A DNA stretch of 64,000 nucleotides from Bacilli bacterium (GTDB lineage: Bacteria; Bacillota_I; Bacilli_A; RF39; UBA660), in NCBI GenBank assembly GCA_017416535.1, contig JAFQCG010000001.1, positions 327,013 to 391,012 of the forward strand, given 5' to 3'. This document shows, one piece after another, positions 9,512 to 18,312 of this stretch (positions within the stretch are counted from its first letter, which is position 1; every line of letters begins with the position of its first letter). The position numbers were made by a program, and so were the translations under genes. The notes beneath the pieces were generated by a model. It had not been told where the DNA came from and made no database searches. It worked only from the letters and a program-made list of their open reading frames with translations.

Positions 9512-10693
9512 ATGAAAATAATGTCAATCAATGCTGGAAGTAGTTCTTTGAAATTCAGTTTATTTAATATGGATAATGAAGAAGTAATTGCTAGCGGATT
9601 ATTCGAAAGAATTGGGATTGAACAAAGTTGTTATACTATTAAATATAATGGTGAAAAGCTTAAACAAGAAATTGATTTACCTGATCATAGTGTAGCTGTT
9701 TCTATTTTATTAGAAAAGTTAGTTGAATTAGGAATTATTCAATCATTAGATGAAATTAATGGTGTAGGACATAGAGTTGTTAGTGGAGGAGATCGTTATA
9801 GTGAATCTATTTTAGTTACTGATAAAGTAGTTGAAGATATCATTGAACTAAAAGACTATGCTCCATTACATAATCCTGCTCATGTACTTGGAATTAATGC
9901 ATTTAGAGAAGCATTACCAGGTGTACCAATGTCTGTAGTATTTGATACTGCTTTCCATCAAACAATGGATCCAGTAAGTTATTTATATCCAGTACCTTAT
10001 AGTTGGTATGAAAACTATAAAGTTAGAAAATATGGAGCACATGGAACTTCTCATAGATATATTGCATTAAGTATCGCTGAAGAATTAAAGAGAGATGATT
10101 TAAAAGTTATTTCATGTCACTTAGGAAATGGTGGTTCAATTACTGCTATTAAAGATGGTAAGTGTGTAGATACTTCTATGGGATTTACTCCACTTGCAGG
10201 AATTATGATGGGAACTCGTTCTGGAGATATTGATCCATCAATTATTCCATTTGTTATGGAAAAAGAAGGTAAGAATGCTGCTGAAATTATTTCAGATTTA
10301 AATAAGAAGTCAGGATTCTTAGGAGTTAGTCAATTAAGTAGTGATTCAAGAGATATCGAAAATGGTATTGCTGAAGGAAATGAAAAATGTAAATTAGCTC
10401 AAGATAAATTTATTAGAACTGTAGTAGATTATATTGCTAGATACTATGTTTTACTTGGTGGTTGTGATGTATTATGCTTCACTGCAGGAATTGGTGAAAA
10501 CAGTAAAGGTGTAAGAGCTGAAATAGTAGAAAAATTAGCTTGTTTAGGATTTAAATTAGATGCTCAAGCTAATGATGTAAGAGGGGAATTTAGAAAGATT
10601 AGTGCAGATGATTCAAGCTCATTAATTTATATTCTTCCAACTGATGAAGAGTTAATGATCGCAAGAGATACTCTTAATTTAATCAATAGATAG
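9512..10693 (+). CDS. ackA: Acetate kinase
   Basis: 393 residues, close to the usual ~400. The N-terminus SINAGSSSLKFSLF is the phosphate-binding opening of the ASKHA-fold acetate kinases. VFDTAFHQTM, GAHGTSHRY, HLGNGGSI and FTAGIGENS are the family blocks. It interconverts acetyl phosphate + ADP and acetate + ATP, giving ATP in fermentation. I chose ATG 9512 because GAGGTG (9497-9502) lies 9 nt upstream; the longer frame from 9428 adds residues not seen in the family. No pta gene is in the window. Confidence 0.97.
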   Translation: MKIMSINAGSSSLKFSLFNMDNEEVIASGLFERIGIEQSCYTIKYNGEKLKQEIDLPDHSVAVSILLEKLVELGIIQSLDEINGVGHRVVSGGDRYSESILVTDKVVEDIIELKDYAPLHNPAHVLGINAFREALPGVPMSVVFDTAFHQTMDPVSYLYPVPYSWYENYKVRKYGAHGTSHRYIALSIAEELKRDDLKVISCHLGNGGSITAIKDGKCVDTSMGFTPLAGIMMGTRSGDIDPSIIPFVMEKEGKNAAEIISDLNKKSGFLGVSQLSSDSRDIENGIAEGNEKCKLAQDKFIRTVVDYIARYYVLLGGCDVLCFTAGIGENSKGVRAEIVEKLACLGFKLDAQANDVRGEFRKISADDSSSLIYILPTDEELMIARDTLNLINR

Positions 10694-10704
10694 GAAAATG
10701 TGTG

Positions 10705-11661
10705 ATGTTTAAAGAAATATATAAGAAAATTGAGGAATATGATACTATTGTAATTGCTAGACATATAGGAGTGGATCCAGATGCTTTAGCAAGTCAATTG
10801 GCATTAAGAGATTCTATAAAGTTAACTTTCCCTAATAAGAAAGTTAGTGCAATAGGAACTGGTAGTGCAAAATTTTATAGTATTGGTAAATTAGATAAGT
10901 TGGAAAAAGTTAATAATGCTTTATTAATTGTTTTAGATACTCCAGATAAGAAAAGAGTAGATTCAGTAGATTTTTCTCAATTTGCTTATATGATTAAAAT
11001 TGATCATCACCCATTTGTTGAAGAATTTTGTGATTTAGAATATATAGAAGATACAGCAAGTTCTACTGCAGAAATAATTATGAATTTAATTATGAATACA
11101 GATTTAGAATGTGATAAGAATGTAGCTGAAACATTATATTTAGGACTTGCAAGTGATTCTAATAGATTCTTGTTTGATAGTTGTACTTCAAAAACATTTG
11201 GTCTTATTTCTATATTTTTAGAAAAGTATAATTTTGAACTTAGTGAGGTTTATAAAAAATTATATTTAAGACCAATGAACGAAGTAAGATTAGAGGGTTA
11301 TATAGCTTTAAACATGAATGTTACTGAAAATGGTTTAGGTTATATACAAATTACTAATGAAGTACTTAATCAATTAGAAGTTGATAGTGCTTCTGCTGGT
11401 AATATGATAAATAACTTTAATTTCATCAAAGAAGTTTTAGTTTGGGCAACAATTACTGAGGATGTTAAGAATGATCAAATTCGTGTTTCGATTAGATCAC
11501 GTGGTCCTGAAATAAATGAAGTTGCTGAAAAATTTAATGGTGGGGGACATAAATTTGCATCTGGTGCAAAATTAAAAAGTTTTGATGATGCAATGCAGTT
11601 AATGAAAGAATTAGATGAATGTCTTATTGAATATAATAAGACACTTAGTGAGGAGAATTAA
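10705..11661 (+). CDS. nrnA: DHH-family phosphoesterase, NrnA-like
   Basis: About 318 residues. The N-terminal DHH domain shows HIGVDPDA, VLDTPD and KIDHHPF (metal ligands, motif DHH). The C-terminal DHHA1 domain has GGGHKFASGA, which binds the substrate. This is the layout of NrnA, which degrades short oligoribonucleotides and dephosphorylates pAp; c-di-AMP/pApA hydrolysis is another activity in the family. A GTG at 10702 is an alternative start. AGGA lies 9 nt before ATG 10705. The next gene, engB, begins 1 nt after its stop. Confidence 0.88.
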   Translation: MFKEIYKKIEEYDTIVIARHIGVDPDALASQLALRDSIKLTFPNKKVSAIGTGSAKFYSIGKLDKLEKVNNALLIVLDTPDKKRVDSVDFSQFAYMIKIDHHPFVEEFCDLEYIEDTASSTAEIIMNLIMNTDLECDKNVAETLYLGLASDSNRFLFDSCTSKTFGLISIFLEKYNFELSEVYKKLYLRPMNEVRLEGYIALNMNVTENGLGYIQITNEVLNQLEVDSASAGNMINNFNFIKEVLVWATITEDVKNDQIRVSIRSRGPEINEVAEKFNGGGHKFASGAKLKSFDDAMQLMKELDECLIEYNKTLSEEN

Positions 11662-11662
11662 T

Positions 11663-12256
11663 ATGGTAATAAAGGAAGCTAGTTTAGAGGTTATTGCTAC
11701 AAGAAGAAGTCAATATCCGATAGATGGAAAACCTGAATTTTTACTTGTTGGACGTAGTAATGTAGGTAAAAGTAGTTTTATCAATTCAATCCTTTCAAGA
11801 AAGAATTTAGCTTATACTTCATCTAGACCTGGTAAAACTCAAACTCTTAATTTTTATAATATTAATGGAAGTTTTTATTTAATTGATGTTCCTGGATATG
11901 GTTATGCCGCTGTTGATAAAAAAACACAAGCTAAATTTGGAATGATGATTGAAGAATATTTAGAAAAAAGAGAAGAGTTAAAAAGAGTATTTATGTTAAT
12001 AGATTTTAGACATAAACCTATGGAAGATGATTTATTAATGTATAACTTTTTAAAATATTATAATTTACCTGTTACAGTAGTTGCGACAAAGGCAGATAAA
12101 GTTACAGGAAGTAAAAAAGAAAAAAATTTAAAAACAATTTTGGAAACTTTAGATTTAGTAGTTGGAGATGATTTAGTAGTTTTCTCTAGTGTAACTAAAC
12201 TTGGAGTTAAAGATGTAATTAAAAAAATAGAAGGCTTAGTAGAGGAAACTATCTAA
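11663..12256 (+). CDS. engB: Ribosome biogenesis GTPase EngB (YsxC)
   Basis: 197 residues with the full TrmE-Era-type G domain: G1 GRSNVGKSS, G2 region SSRPGKTQTLN, G3 DVPGYG, G4 TKAD. The family binds the 50S precursor and is needed for late assembly. I chose ATG 11663, since AGGAG (11651-11655) is 7 nt upstream; the earlier ATG at 11615 lies inside the DHH gene. It is translationally coupled to that gene. Confidence 0.95.
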   Translation: MVIKEASLEVIATRRSQYPIDGKPEFLLVGRSNVGKSSFINSILSRKNLAYTSSRPGKTQTLNFYNINGSFYLIDVPGYGYAAVDKKTQAKFGMMIEEYLEKREELKRVFMLIDFRHKPMEDDLLMYNFLKYYNLPVTVVATKADKVTGSKKEKNLKTILETLDLVVGDDLVVFSSVTKLGVKDVIKKIEGLVEETI

Positions 12257-12290
12257 GTCTTTTTCATATACTAAAATAGGGTGATATGTG

Positions 12291-12746
12291 TTGAAAATTG
12301 AATCCTATGGAAAGAATGATTATAAGATATTTATTAATAGTAGTTATACTAAAGATTTAGATTATTTAAATAAGGATGAAGTAATTATTTTTATTAAAAA
12401 GTTTATTGTTAAATTAAAAAACAAATTATCATTAAGAGGTTTTTATAAGATAAGAGTATATCCTAAAGGTAAAATAGGTATGTTTTTAGATGTTACTAAA
12501 TTAGATGATATTGATTTAACAAATAATTTAGATTTACGAGTAATGATTATGTATGATGAAGATTATTATTTTGAAACAGATGATTATGATGTAATTAAGG
12601 ATTGTAATGATATTAGATATATGGATGGACTATTTTATTGTGTAGTGGATGATTCTTTTGATAGGTTACTTGAAAAGGTGGAATTTGGTAAATTTATTTA
12701 TGGTAAAGATGTTATAAAATTACTAAACAATAGTAAGATTTTGTGA
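12291..12746 (+). CDS. Conserved-looking protein of unknown function
   Basis: About 151 residues, acidic and tyrosine-rich, without signal peptide or transmembrane helix. It opens LKIESYGKNDYKIFIN, then RGFYKIRVYPKGKIGMFLDV, then a DLRVMIMYDEDYYFETDDYD stretch. It starts with TTG 12291 (or GTG 12288); AGGGTGA (12278-12284) fits the TTG better. It ends in TGA, showing that TGA is a stop here. The gene lies 34 nt after engB and 24 nt before a membrane protein gene, probably one operon. No function recognised. Confidence 0.7.
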   Translation: MKIESYGKNDYKIFINSSYTKDLDYLNKDEVIIFIKKFIVKLKNKLSLRGFYKIRVYPKGKIGMFLDVTKLDDIDLTNNLDLRVMIMYDEDYYFETDDYDVIKDCNDIRYMDGLFYCVVDDSFDRLLEKVEFGKFIYGKDVIKLLNNSKIL

Positions 12747-12770
12747 TAGAATTATTATAGGGTGAAGCAT

Positions 12771-13475
12771 ATGAGTAATGGTAGAAAGATTTTGTTTATA
12801 ATTAGTTTTATTGTTGTAGATATATTACTTATTAGTGGAATATTTATTATTAGGGATTTTACTGGTAAAAATATTTTTAAAAATGAAGTAAATGCTTTGT
12901 CTGAATTAGATTTTACTAAGGATAGTTATAATACTGAGATTAAGAGTAAAGGGGAGTATGCAGTTGCGGAAAAGGCAATTAAGAAGTATTTAGATGATTA
13001 TGCAACAGAGGTACAAATTACTTTAAATGTACAATATGATGAAAAACTTAATAATATGTTGGATATATCTAGTTTAAAGGAAGATAAAACAGGTTTTGTT
13101 GATTCATTAGATTATTTAGATACATTAAGAAATAATTTTAATTATAATGTTGATTTAATTATGAATAGAGTAACTAAAGATGAAATAAAGAAATATATTT
13201 ATAATTATGATGTAACTGATGAATCGGTTGATATTTATAATAATATTTTGATTGAAAGTAGCATTATAAGTAAAATTGAAGATAATCAATTGTACTTAGA
13301 AAATAAAAGATTAGAAATAAATAGTTATATTGATTCAGTTTATAATGTTTTAGTTTTCTTAAAGAATAATGCAGTTTATTATTGCTTTGTTGGTGATGAG
13401 ATTATATTTAGTAATAAAGATATTGAAAATAAGTATTTTGAATTAGTTGATAATACAAAAAGAATCTATAAATAG
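12771..13475 (+). CDS. Single-pass membrane protein of unknown function
   Basis: 234 residues. A short basic N-terminus (SNGRKI), one transmembrane helix at about residues 6-28, then ~200 residues of mostly helical, probably extracytoplasmic sequence with no cysteine pair or known motif. AGGGTGAA precedes ATG 12771. Last gene of the engB unit, followed by a terminator shared with spoIVA. Function unknown. Confidence 0.75.
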   Translation: MSNGRKILFIISFIVVDILLISGIFIIRDFTGKNIFKNEVNALSELDFTKDSYNTEIKSKGEYAVAEKAIKKYLDDYATEVQITLNVQYDEKLNNMLDISSLKEDKTGFVDSLDYLDTLRNNFNYNVDLIMNRVTKDEIKKYIYNYDVTDESVDIYNNILIESSIISKIEDNQLYLENKRLEINSYIDSVYNVLVFLKNNAVYYCFVGDEIIFSNKDIENKYFELVDNTKRIYK

Positions 13476-13486
13476 ATTCTTTTTTA
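13457..13486. terminator. Bidirectional terminator between convergent units
   Basis: Stem AGAATCTA / TAGATTCT (13461-13480) flanked by A's on the left and T's on the right, so both the rightward operon and leftward spoIVA can end here. Confidence 0.85.
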
Positions 13487-14959
13487 TATTACAATGGCAA
13501 TCATATTATTAGAGCCTTTATTTACTACTTTTGATAAAGTTGTTTGGAGTTTGAATCTAATGTTATCTGGCATTAGATTTATTTTTGATTGAATTCCTTC
13601 TTGTACTATTGAGTCAAGACTTCTACCAAAGATTTCACTTTTCCAAATTTCACTTGGACTTTTTTCATGATCTTTCATTAAATAATCAATTAACTCTTTA
13701 CTTTGAACTTCACTTCCAATAATTGGTTCAAATGTTGATTCTACATCTACTCTAATCATATGAATAGATGGGGCAACTGCTTTTAATTTAACTCCATATC
13801 TAGGTCCTTGTTTAACTATTTCTGGTGTATCTAGTTTCATATCTTCAATGGATGGAGTAGCAACTCCATAGCCTGTTTGTTTAACCATTTTAAGAGCATA
13901 TTTAATTTGATCATATTCTTTTTTTGCGGTGTTAAATTCTTGGAATAAAGAAAGTAGGTCTGCTTTATTTTTAACGTCTACTTTAATTATTTCTTCTAAT
14001 GTTTTTTGATATAAACCTTTTGTTGCGACTAAGTTTACTGTTACAATTCCAGTTGAGGAATCAACATCAGAAAGGTATGCTTTTTCAATATACTCATTTT
14101 CTATAAAATGATTAGTAATATTTTCTATATCTTTTAATTTATCTATTTCAATAATACTTTCTTTAATTGAGTCAATGTAACTTTTTTTAACAGGATGGTC
14201 TGGGTTTAATATGGCAATCCATTCTGGCATATTAACTTTTACTTCTAAGACTGGGAATTCATATAAAGCTTCTCTTAATATGTTATACATATCTTTTTCA
14301 GTCATTGCTTCAATACTAATTGGTAGAACAGGTACATTATACTCTTCTCTAAGTTTTTCAGAAAGTTTTTCTGTTTCTGGTAGAGAAGGGTGAGTAGAGT
14401 TTAATATTACAATAAATGGTTTACCAATATTTTTAAGTTCTGTAACAACTCTTGTTTCTGCTTCTAAATAATCATTTCTTTCAAACTCTCCAATTGAACC
14501 ATCTGATGTAATTACGATACCAATAGTAGAGTGGTCTTTAATAACTTTTTCAGTTCCAATTTCTGCTGCTTCTGTGAATGGTATTTCTTCATTATACCAA
14601 GGTGTTTTTACCATTCTTGGACCATTTTCATCAGATGCTCCAATTGCTTTATCAATCATGTATCCGACACAATCGATTAATTTAACATTACAAGTAAAGT
14701 CATCAATTTTTAACTTTGCTGCATTATTGGGTACAAATTTAGGTTCTGTGGTCATTATAGTTTTACCAGCTGCACTTTGTGGTATTTCATCAAGAGCTCT
14801 TTTTCTTTCATATTCATCTTCAATATTTGGGACAACAAGTGTTTCTATTACTCGTTTAATAAATGTTGATTTACCTGTTCTAACGGCACCAACAACTCCT
14901 AAATAAATGTCTCCACCACTTCGTTTAGCAATGTTTTTTATTATTTCTTGTTTATCCAT
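13484..14959 (-). CDS. spoIVA: Stage IV sporulation protein A (spore coat basement ATPase)
   Basis: 491 residues against 492 in Bacillus subtilis. N-terminal TRAFAC-type ATPase with Walker A GAVRTGKST near residue 24, a switch region around PQSAAGKTIMTT and DCVGY as Walker B. The middle and C-terminal parts match the SpoIVA polymer region, ending NNMIAIVI. SpoIVA hydrolyses ATP to form the filament platform on the forespore surface on which coat and cortex assembly depend. I chose the Met of MDKQEI, since AGGAG lies 7 nt before it; the upstream ATG almost touches the SD. Essential marker of endospore formation. Confidence 0.97.
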   Translation of the reverse strand: MDKQEIIKNIAKRSGGDIYLGVVGAVRTGKSTFIKRVIETLVVPNIEDEYERKRALDEIPQSAAGKTIMTTEPKFVPNNAAKLKIDDFTCNVKLIDCVGYMIDKAIGASDENGPRMVKTPWYNEEIPFTEAAEIGTEKVIKDHSTIGIVITSDGSIGEFERNDYLEAETRVVTELKNIGKPFIVILNSTHPSLPETEKLSEKLREEYNVPVLPISIEAMTEKDMYNILREALYEFPVLEVKVNMPEWIAILNPDHPVKKSYIDSIKESIIEIDKLKDIENITNHFIENEYIEKAYLSDVDSSTGIVTVNLVATKGLYQKTLEEIIKVDVKNKADLLSLFQEFNTAKKEYDQIKYALKMVKQTGYGVATPSIEDMKLDTPEIVKQGPRYGVKLKAVAPSIHMIRVDVESTFEPIIGSEVQSKELIDYLMKDHEKSPSEIWKSEIFGRSLDSIVQEGIQSKINLMPDNIRFKLQTTLSKVVNKGSNNMIAIVI

Positions 14960-14999
14960 ATACATTCTCCTTATACAATAAAAATTATGTATAAGTGTA

Positions 15000-15023
15000 A
15001 AAAAAAAGAACTAAAAGTTCTTT
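15000..15023 (-). terminator. Terminator of the zinc-ribbon membrane protein gene
   Basis: Leftward stem AAAGAACT / AGTTCTTT (arms 15016-15023 and 15005-15012), then a run of T on the minus strand, directly after the gene's stop and before spoIVA. Confidence 0.85.
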
Positions 15024-16191
15024 AATTTATTTTTACTGAATTTAAGAATTCATTATATTTTGTTTTACAAATTGTATTTGATTGATTATTAATTTTATAA
15101 TCATATGTTTTGATTACATATATTTCTTTATCTGTTTTATATGCATACATTGTTTCACTTCTTTGCGGAGTTTCAAGGTTCATATATTTCCAATCTTTTC
15201 CGTTTAAGTTAAGTGACATAACTGGGATTGGCTTATTAGTTGTGTTTGCTACTATATTCATTTTCTTTTCTAGATAAGTTTTTTCATCTGGGTAGTTTCT
15301 AATTAAAGTTGTCTTATCTATAGTTAAATTACATTTAATTGAATTATTTACTTGATATTCAAATCTGTTGTAGAAACCACTTCCATAAGCTTTTATAAAA
15401 CCTTGTGGAAGGGTATATGTAAATTCATTATTTTCTTCATCAACTTCTTCTACAATTTCAGTATTATTTTCATTTTCTACATCGACACTATCATTTGTAT
15501 ATACATACATTGCGATGATTGGAATAAGTATTACTGCTATTAGAATTATTATTGCAGGGGCTTTAGATGAAGTACCACCTTTTTTTCTACATATATCTAA
15601 TAATTCATTTGTTGTTTTATCTAAGTTTTGTTGTTTTATTTGTTCAACGTTTTCTTCTGCTTGTTTCATATAAATACTTTGAAATTTAAATGCTAAAAAG
15701 ACATTTATAAATGTATTTATTATGTCAGCTATGTCTGATGATAATAGAATGGCTGCGGCTATAGAAATAATAAATATTCCAATAGCATAGCCCCATACTT
15801 TTCTATAAAGTAAGTACCATGGTCCAAAGATTAAAGATGGAAATGAAAATTTCATTTTTTTAATACTTTGATAATTTTGACCAATATATGCTTTTACGTA
15901 TTTATCATCGCCACCACTGTCAGTTGGCATTGCATAATCAAATTTGCTTTGATCTATTGTATATTTATCATCATATTCGTATGATGATGTATACTTTGTA
16001 TCTGAGTCTTTTTTGGTATTACTATAAGCGGTACTATAATCATATTGTTTTACATGACATGAAGAAGAATCGTATTTTGAATTTGCTATATTGTCCCCAT
16101 ATTGACATGTATCTTCGTTTAATGTTGTTCCACAACTACGACAAAATTTGTCTGATGAATATACATATGCTCCACATTTTAAACACTTCAT
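15022..16191 (-). CDS. Zinc-ribbon multipass membrane protein
   Basis: 389 residues. The N-terminus MKCLKCGAYVYSSDKFCRSCG is a four-cysteine zinc ribbon (CxxC...CxxC). A Ser/Tyr/Asp-rich linker follows, then a DUF2628-like region (SLIFGPWYLLYRKVWGYAIGIF) with two or three helices. A further helix near residue 215 (APAIIILIAVILIPIIAMYVY) leads to an exported ~150-residue domain. It has a strong SD, AGGAGG, 7 nt before the ATG. It sits between spoVIF and spoIVA, so a sporulation role is possible but not shown. Confidence 0.8.
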   Translation of the reverse strand: MKCLKCGAYVYSSDKFCRSCGTTLNEDTCQYGDNIANSKYDSSSCHVKQYDYSTAYSNTKKDSDTKYTSSYEYDDKYTIDQSKFDYAMPTDSGGDDKYVKAYIGQNYQSIKKMKFSFPSLIFGPWYLLYRKVWGYAIGIFIISIAAAILLSSDIADIINTFINVFLAFKFQSIYMKQAEENVEQIKQQNLDKTTNELLDICRKKGGTSSKAPAIIILIAVILIPIIAMYVYTNDSVDVENENNTEIVEEVDEENNEFTYTLPQGFIKAYGSGFYNRFEYQVNNSIKCNLTIDKTTLIRNYPDEKTYLEKKMNIVANTTNKPIPVMSLNLNGKDWKYMNLETPQRSETMYAYKTDKEIYVIKTYDYKINNQSNTICKTKYNEFLNSVKIN

Positions 16192-16261
16192 TGATATTCC
16201 TCCTATTATTACATTTAGTTTATCATAAAAATTAAAAAAGTAGGAGAGGAATAATTAAAAA

Positions 16262-16501
16262 TTAAAACATTTTGTCAATATTTGTAGGTATATTATCTTT
16301 TAGAATTGCATTTACTATTTTATCTTCCTTTTCCTTAGTTACATTTTTGCCCGTTAAGTTACTTATTTCTGATATGACACTTCTGATTGTTTTTTCATCT
16401 TTCATGTTTGCATTTTGTAGTTTTTCTGCAAGATTAATAATTGTATTTTTATCGACATTTGTTTTGTTTTGGACTTTTTTGAAGAAATTATCTCCGAACA
16501 T
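16262..16501 (-). CDS. spoVIF: Stage VI sporulation protein F-like
   Basis: 79 residues beginning MFGDNFFKKVQNKTNVDK, the typical opening of the SpoVIF (YjcC) family, followed by AEKLQNANMKDEKTIRSVI and VTKEKEDKIVNAI. The family is a late mother-cell factor for coat assembly in Bacillus. The SD GGAGG lies 7 nt before the ATG but is buried in a 12-bp hairpin (described separately). It lies downstream of der and upstream of spoIVA on the same strand. Confidence 0.85.
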   Translation of the reverse strand: MFGDNFFKKVQNKTNVDKNTIINLAEKLQNANMKDEKTIRSVISEISNLTGKNVTKEKEDKIVNAILKDNIPTNIDKMF

Positions 16502-16504
16502 AAT

Positions 16505-16538
16505 AAAACCTCCTACTTAAATATATGTAGGAAGTTTT
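16505..16538 (-). promoter_or_regulatory. Hairpin sequestering the spoVIF ribosome-binding site (also terminator-like)
   Basis: On the minus strand AAAACTTCCTAC pairs with GTAGGAGGTTTT: 12 bp with one G-U and a 10-nt loop. The 3' arm contains the whole AGGAGG of spoVIF and ends in TTTT. The element can act as terminator for the upstream gene and as a lid on spoVIF translation when transcribed from upstream. Confidence 0.7.
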
Positions 16539-16544
16539 ATTTGT

Positions 16545-16883
16545 TTAAAATAATTTATTGTTTTTTGACATATTTTGTCTTGCTTGACCAAGTTGAGTAC
16601 ATTTTCTATTAAATTCTTCTAATGAAATTGTACCTTTTTCTAGTCTTTCATGTAGCATTGCAAGGGTTCTATCTTGCATACCATGTGTATCAGTAGAACT
16701 TGCATATTTTTGGTCTTGAATATTTTTTACAAAACCATTATTTTTTGTATTTTGGTTTCTATTTTCTTGAACTGTGTTCCATCTATTTTGGAAATTATTA
16801 TTTGATAGTGGAGTAGAGGAGTTATTTGTTCCTCTAAAACTATTTTGATTATTAAAATTTCCATTATTATTTCCGATTATCAT
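16545..16883 (-). CDS. Asn-rich protein with SHOCT-like C-terminus
   Basis: 112 residues. The first ~65 are Asn/Gln-rich and probably disordered. The C-terminal MLHERLEKGTISLEEFNRK resembles the SHOCT short-helix domain (leucines, then G-x-I-x-x-E-E-F). It shares a 1-nt TAATG stop/start overlap with der, so it is translated by coupling to it. SHOCT domains usually serve oligomerisation. Function unknown. Confidence 0.75.
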   Translation of the reverse strand: MIIGNNNGNFNNQNSFRGTNNSSTPLSNNNFQNRWNTVQENRNQNTKNNGFVKNIQDQKYASSTDTHGMQDRTLAMLHERLEKGTISLEEFNRKCTQLGQARQNMSKNNKLF

Positions 16884-18193
16884 TATTCATCATCACCGCT
16901 TCTATTTTTAAATTGTAGTGTTATTGGTGTTCCTGTAAAATCAAAGTTTTCTCTAATTTTATTTTCTAAATATCTTTCATAAGAGAAGTGAACTAATCCT
17001 TTATTATTTACTCTAAATGTAAATTTAGGAGGTTTAGTTCCTGTTTGTGATGTGAAGTAAATTTTTAAACGTTTACCTTTATATGATGGAGGTAAGTTTA
17101 ATTGATATGCATCTAATATTACTTCATTAATTACACTTGTTTTAATTTCTCTTTTGATATTTTCAGCCACTTTAATTACTTCAGGCATTAATGTATGAAT
17201 ACGTTTTTTTGTTAGTGCTGATAAATAGACAATTGGTGCGTATGTTGCGAATTGAAATTCTGCACGCATTAGTTTTTCGAATTCTTGAATAGTTGTATCT
17301 GTTACTGTGTCCCATTTATTAACTACAAAGATTAATCCTTTTCCACGTTCAATTGCATATCCCGCAATATGTTTATCGTGTTCTGTTATTCCTTCTTCAG
17401 CATTAATTACTACTAAACAGATATCACTTCTATCAATTGCTTTTAAAGAACGAAGTAAGCTGTATTTTTCAATTGATTCAAATACTTTACCTTTTTTTCT
17501 CATTCCTGCTGTATCAATAAGGACATATTCTTCATTATGATATTTCAATATTGAGTCAATTGAATCACGAGTTGTTCCTGCAATATTTGAAACAACAACA
17601 CGTTCTTCATTTAACATAGCATTCATTAAACTACTTTTACCAACATTTGGTCTTCCAATTATTGAGAATTTTAATCTTTCATCAACTGTTTCTTCATATT
17701 CATGGAATCCATCTGTAATTGTATCCATTAATTCTACATAACCTGTATTGTGAATACTACTAATTGGAATATATTTTTCAAATCCTAATTCATAGAAATC
17801 ATAAATGTTATCTTTTGCTTCTTTAACATCCATTTTGTTTATAGCAACAATTACTTCTTTATTTGATTTTCTTAAGATGTCTCTTACTATTAAATCATTA
17901 TGAGTTAATCCTTCTTTTCCATCAACGATAAATACAACAACATCTGCATCTTTAATTGCTATTTCAGCTTGCATTTTAATTTCATCATTAAAAGTCATTT
18001 TTGTTGCATCAATACCTCCGGTATCAACTAAATAAAATTTTTTCTTATTATAAATTGCTTCTTGATAGATTCTATCTCTTGTTACACCTGGAATGTCTTC
18101 AATGATAGAAACTTTTTTACCAACTATTTTGTTGAAAAGAGTACTTTTTCCAACATTTGGTCTCCCAACTAAAGCAACTGTAGGCATAGACAT
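16883..18193 (-). CDS. der: Ribosome biogenesis GTPase Der (EngA)
   Basis: 436 residues, the family length. Two tandem G domains: GRPNVGKST ... DTGGID ... NKMD and GRPNVGKSS ... DTAGMRKKGK ... NKWD, then the C-terminal KH-like domain with TGTKPPKFTFRVN. Der acts in 50S subunit maturation. The first Met is kept because GGAGG (18201-18205) is 7 nt upstream. In Bacillus der also lies near spoIVA and the HU gene, as here. Confidence 0.97.
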   Translation of the reverse strand: MSMPTVALVGRPNVGKSTLFNKIVGKKVSIIEDIPGVTRDRIYQEAIYNKKKFYLVDTGGIDATKMTFNDEIKMQAEIAIKDADVVVFIVDGKEGLTHNDLIVRDILRKSNKEVIVAINKMDVKEAKDNIYDFYELGFEKYIPISSIHNTGYVELMDTITDGFHEYEETVDERLKFSIIGRPNVGKSSLMNAMLNEERVVVSNIAGTTRDSIDSILKYHNEEYVLIDTAGMRKKGKVFESIEKYSLLRSLKAIDRSDICLVVINAEEGITEHDKHIAGYAIERGKGLIFVVNKWDTVTDTTIQEFEKLMRAEFQFATYAPIVYLSALTKKRIHTLMPEVIKVAENIKREIKTSVINEVILDAYQLNLPPSYKGKRLKIYFTSQTGTKPPKFTFRVNNKGLVHFSYERYLENKIRENFDFTGTPITLQFKNRSGDDE

Positions 18194-18216
18194 AGTATCC
18201 CCTCCAATTCAGATGT

Positions 18217-18244
18217 ATTATATCATATTATTGTAAAGTTTCAA
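18217..18244 (-). promoter_or_regulatory. der promoter
   Basis: On the minus strand TTGAAA, a 16-nt spacer and TGATATAAT (extended -10), ending 23 nt before the der start. Confidence 0.75.
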
Positions 18245-18280
18245 AGAAAAATGTGTTATTTCTAAAAACATCGGATTTTA

Positions 18281-18291
18281 TATGTTATACT
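18281..18291 (+). promoter_or_regulatory. Extended -10 promoter of the 18.3 kb membrane protein gene
   Basis: TATGTTATACT: TGnTATACT with no recognisable -35. Confidence 0.6.
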
Positions 18292-18312
18292 TTTTATAGG
18301 ATGGTGAATAAG

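Noticed and set aside
12744-12746. Mycoplasma-type code (TGA = Trp)
   Set aside because: TGA acts as stop here and in nth and recU, and conserved Trp positions use TGG.
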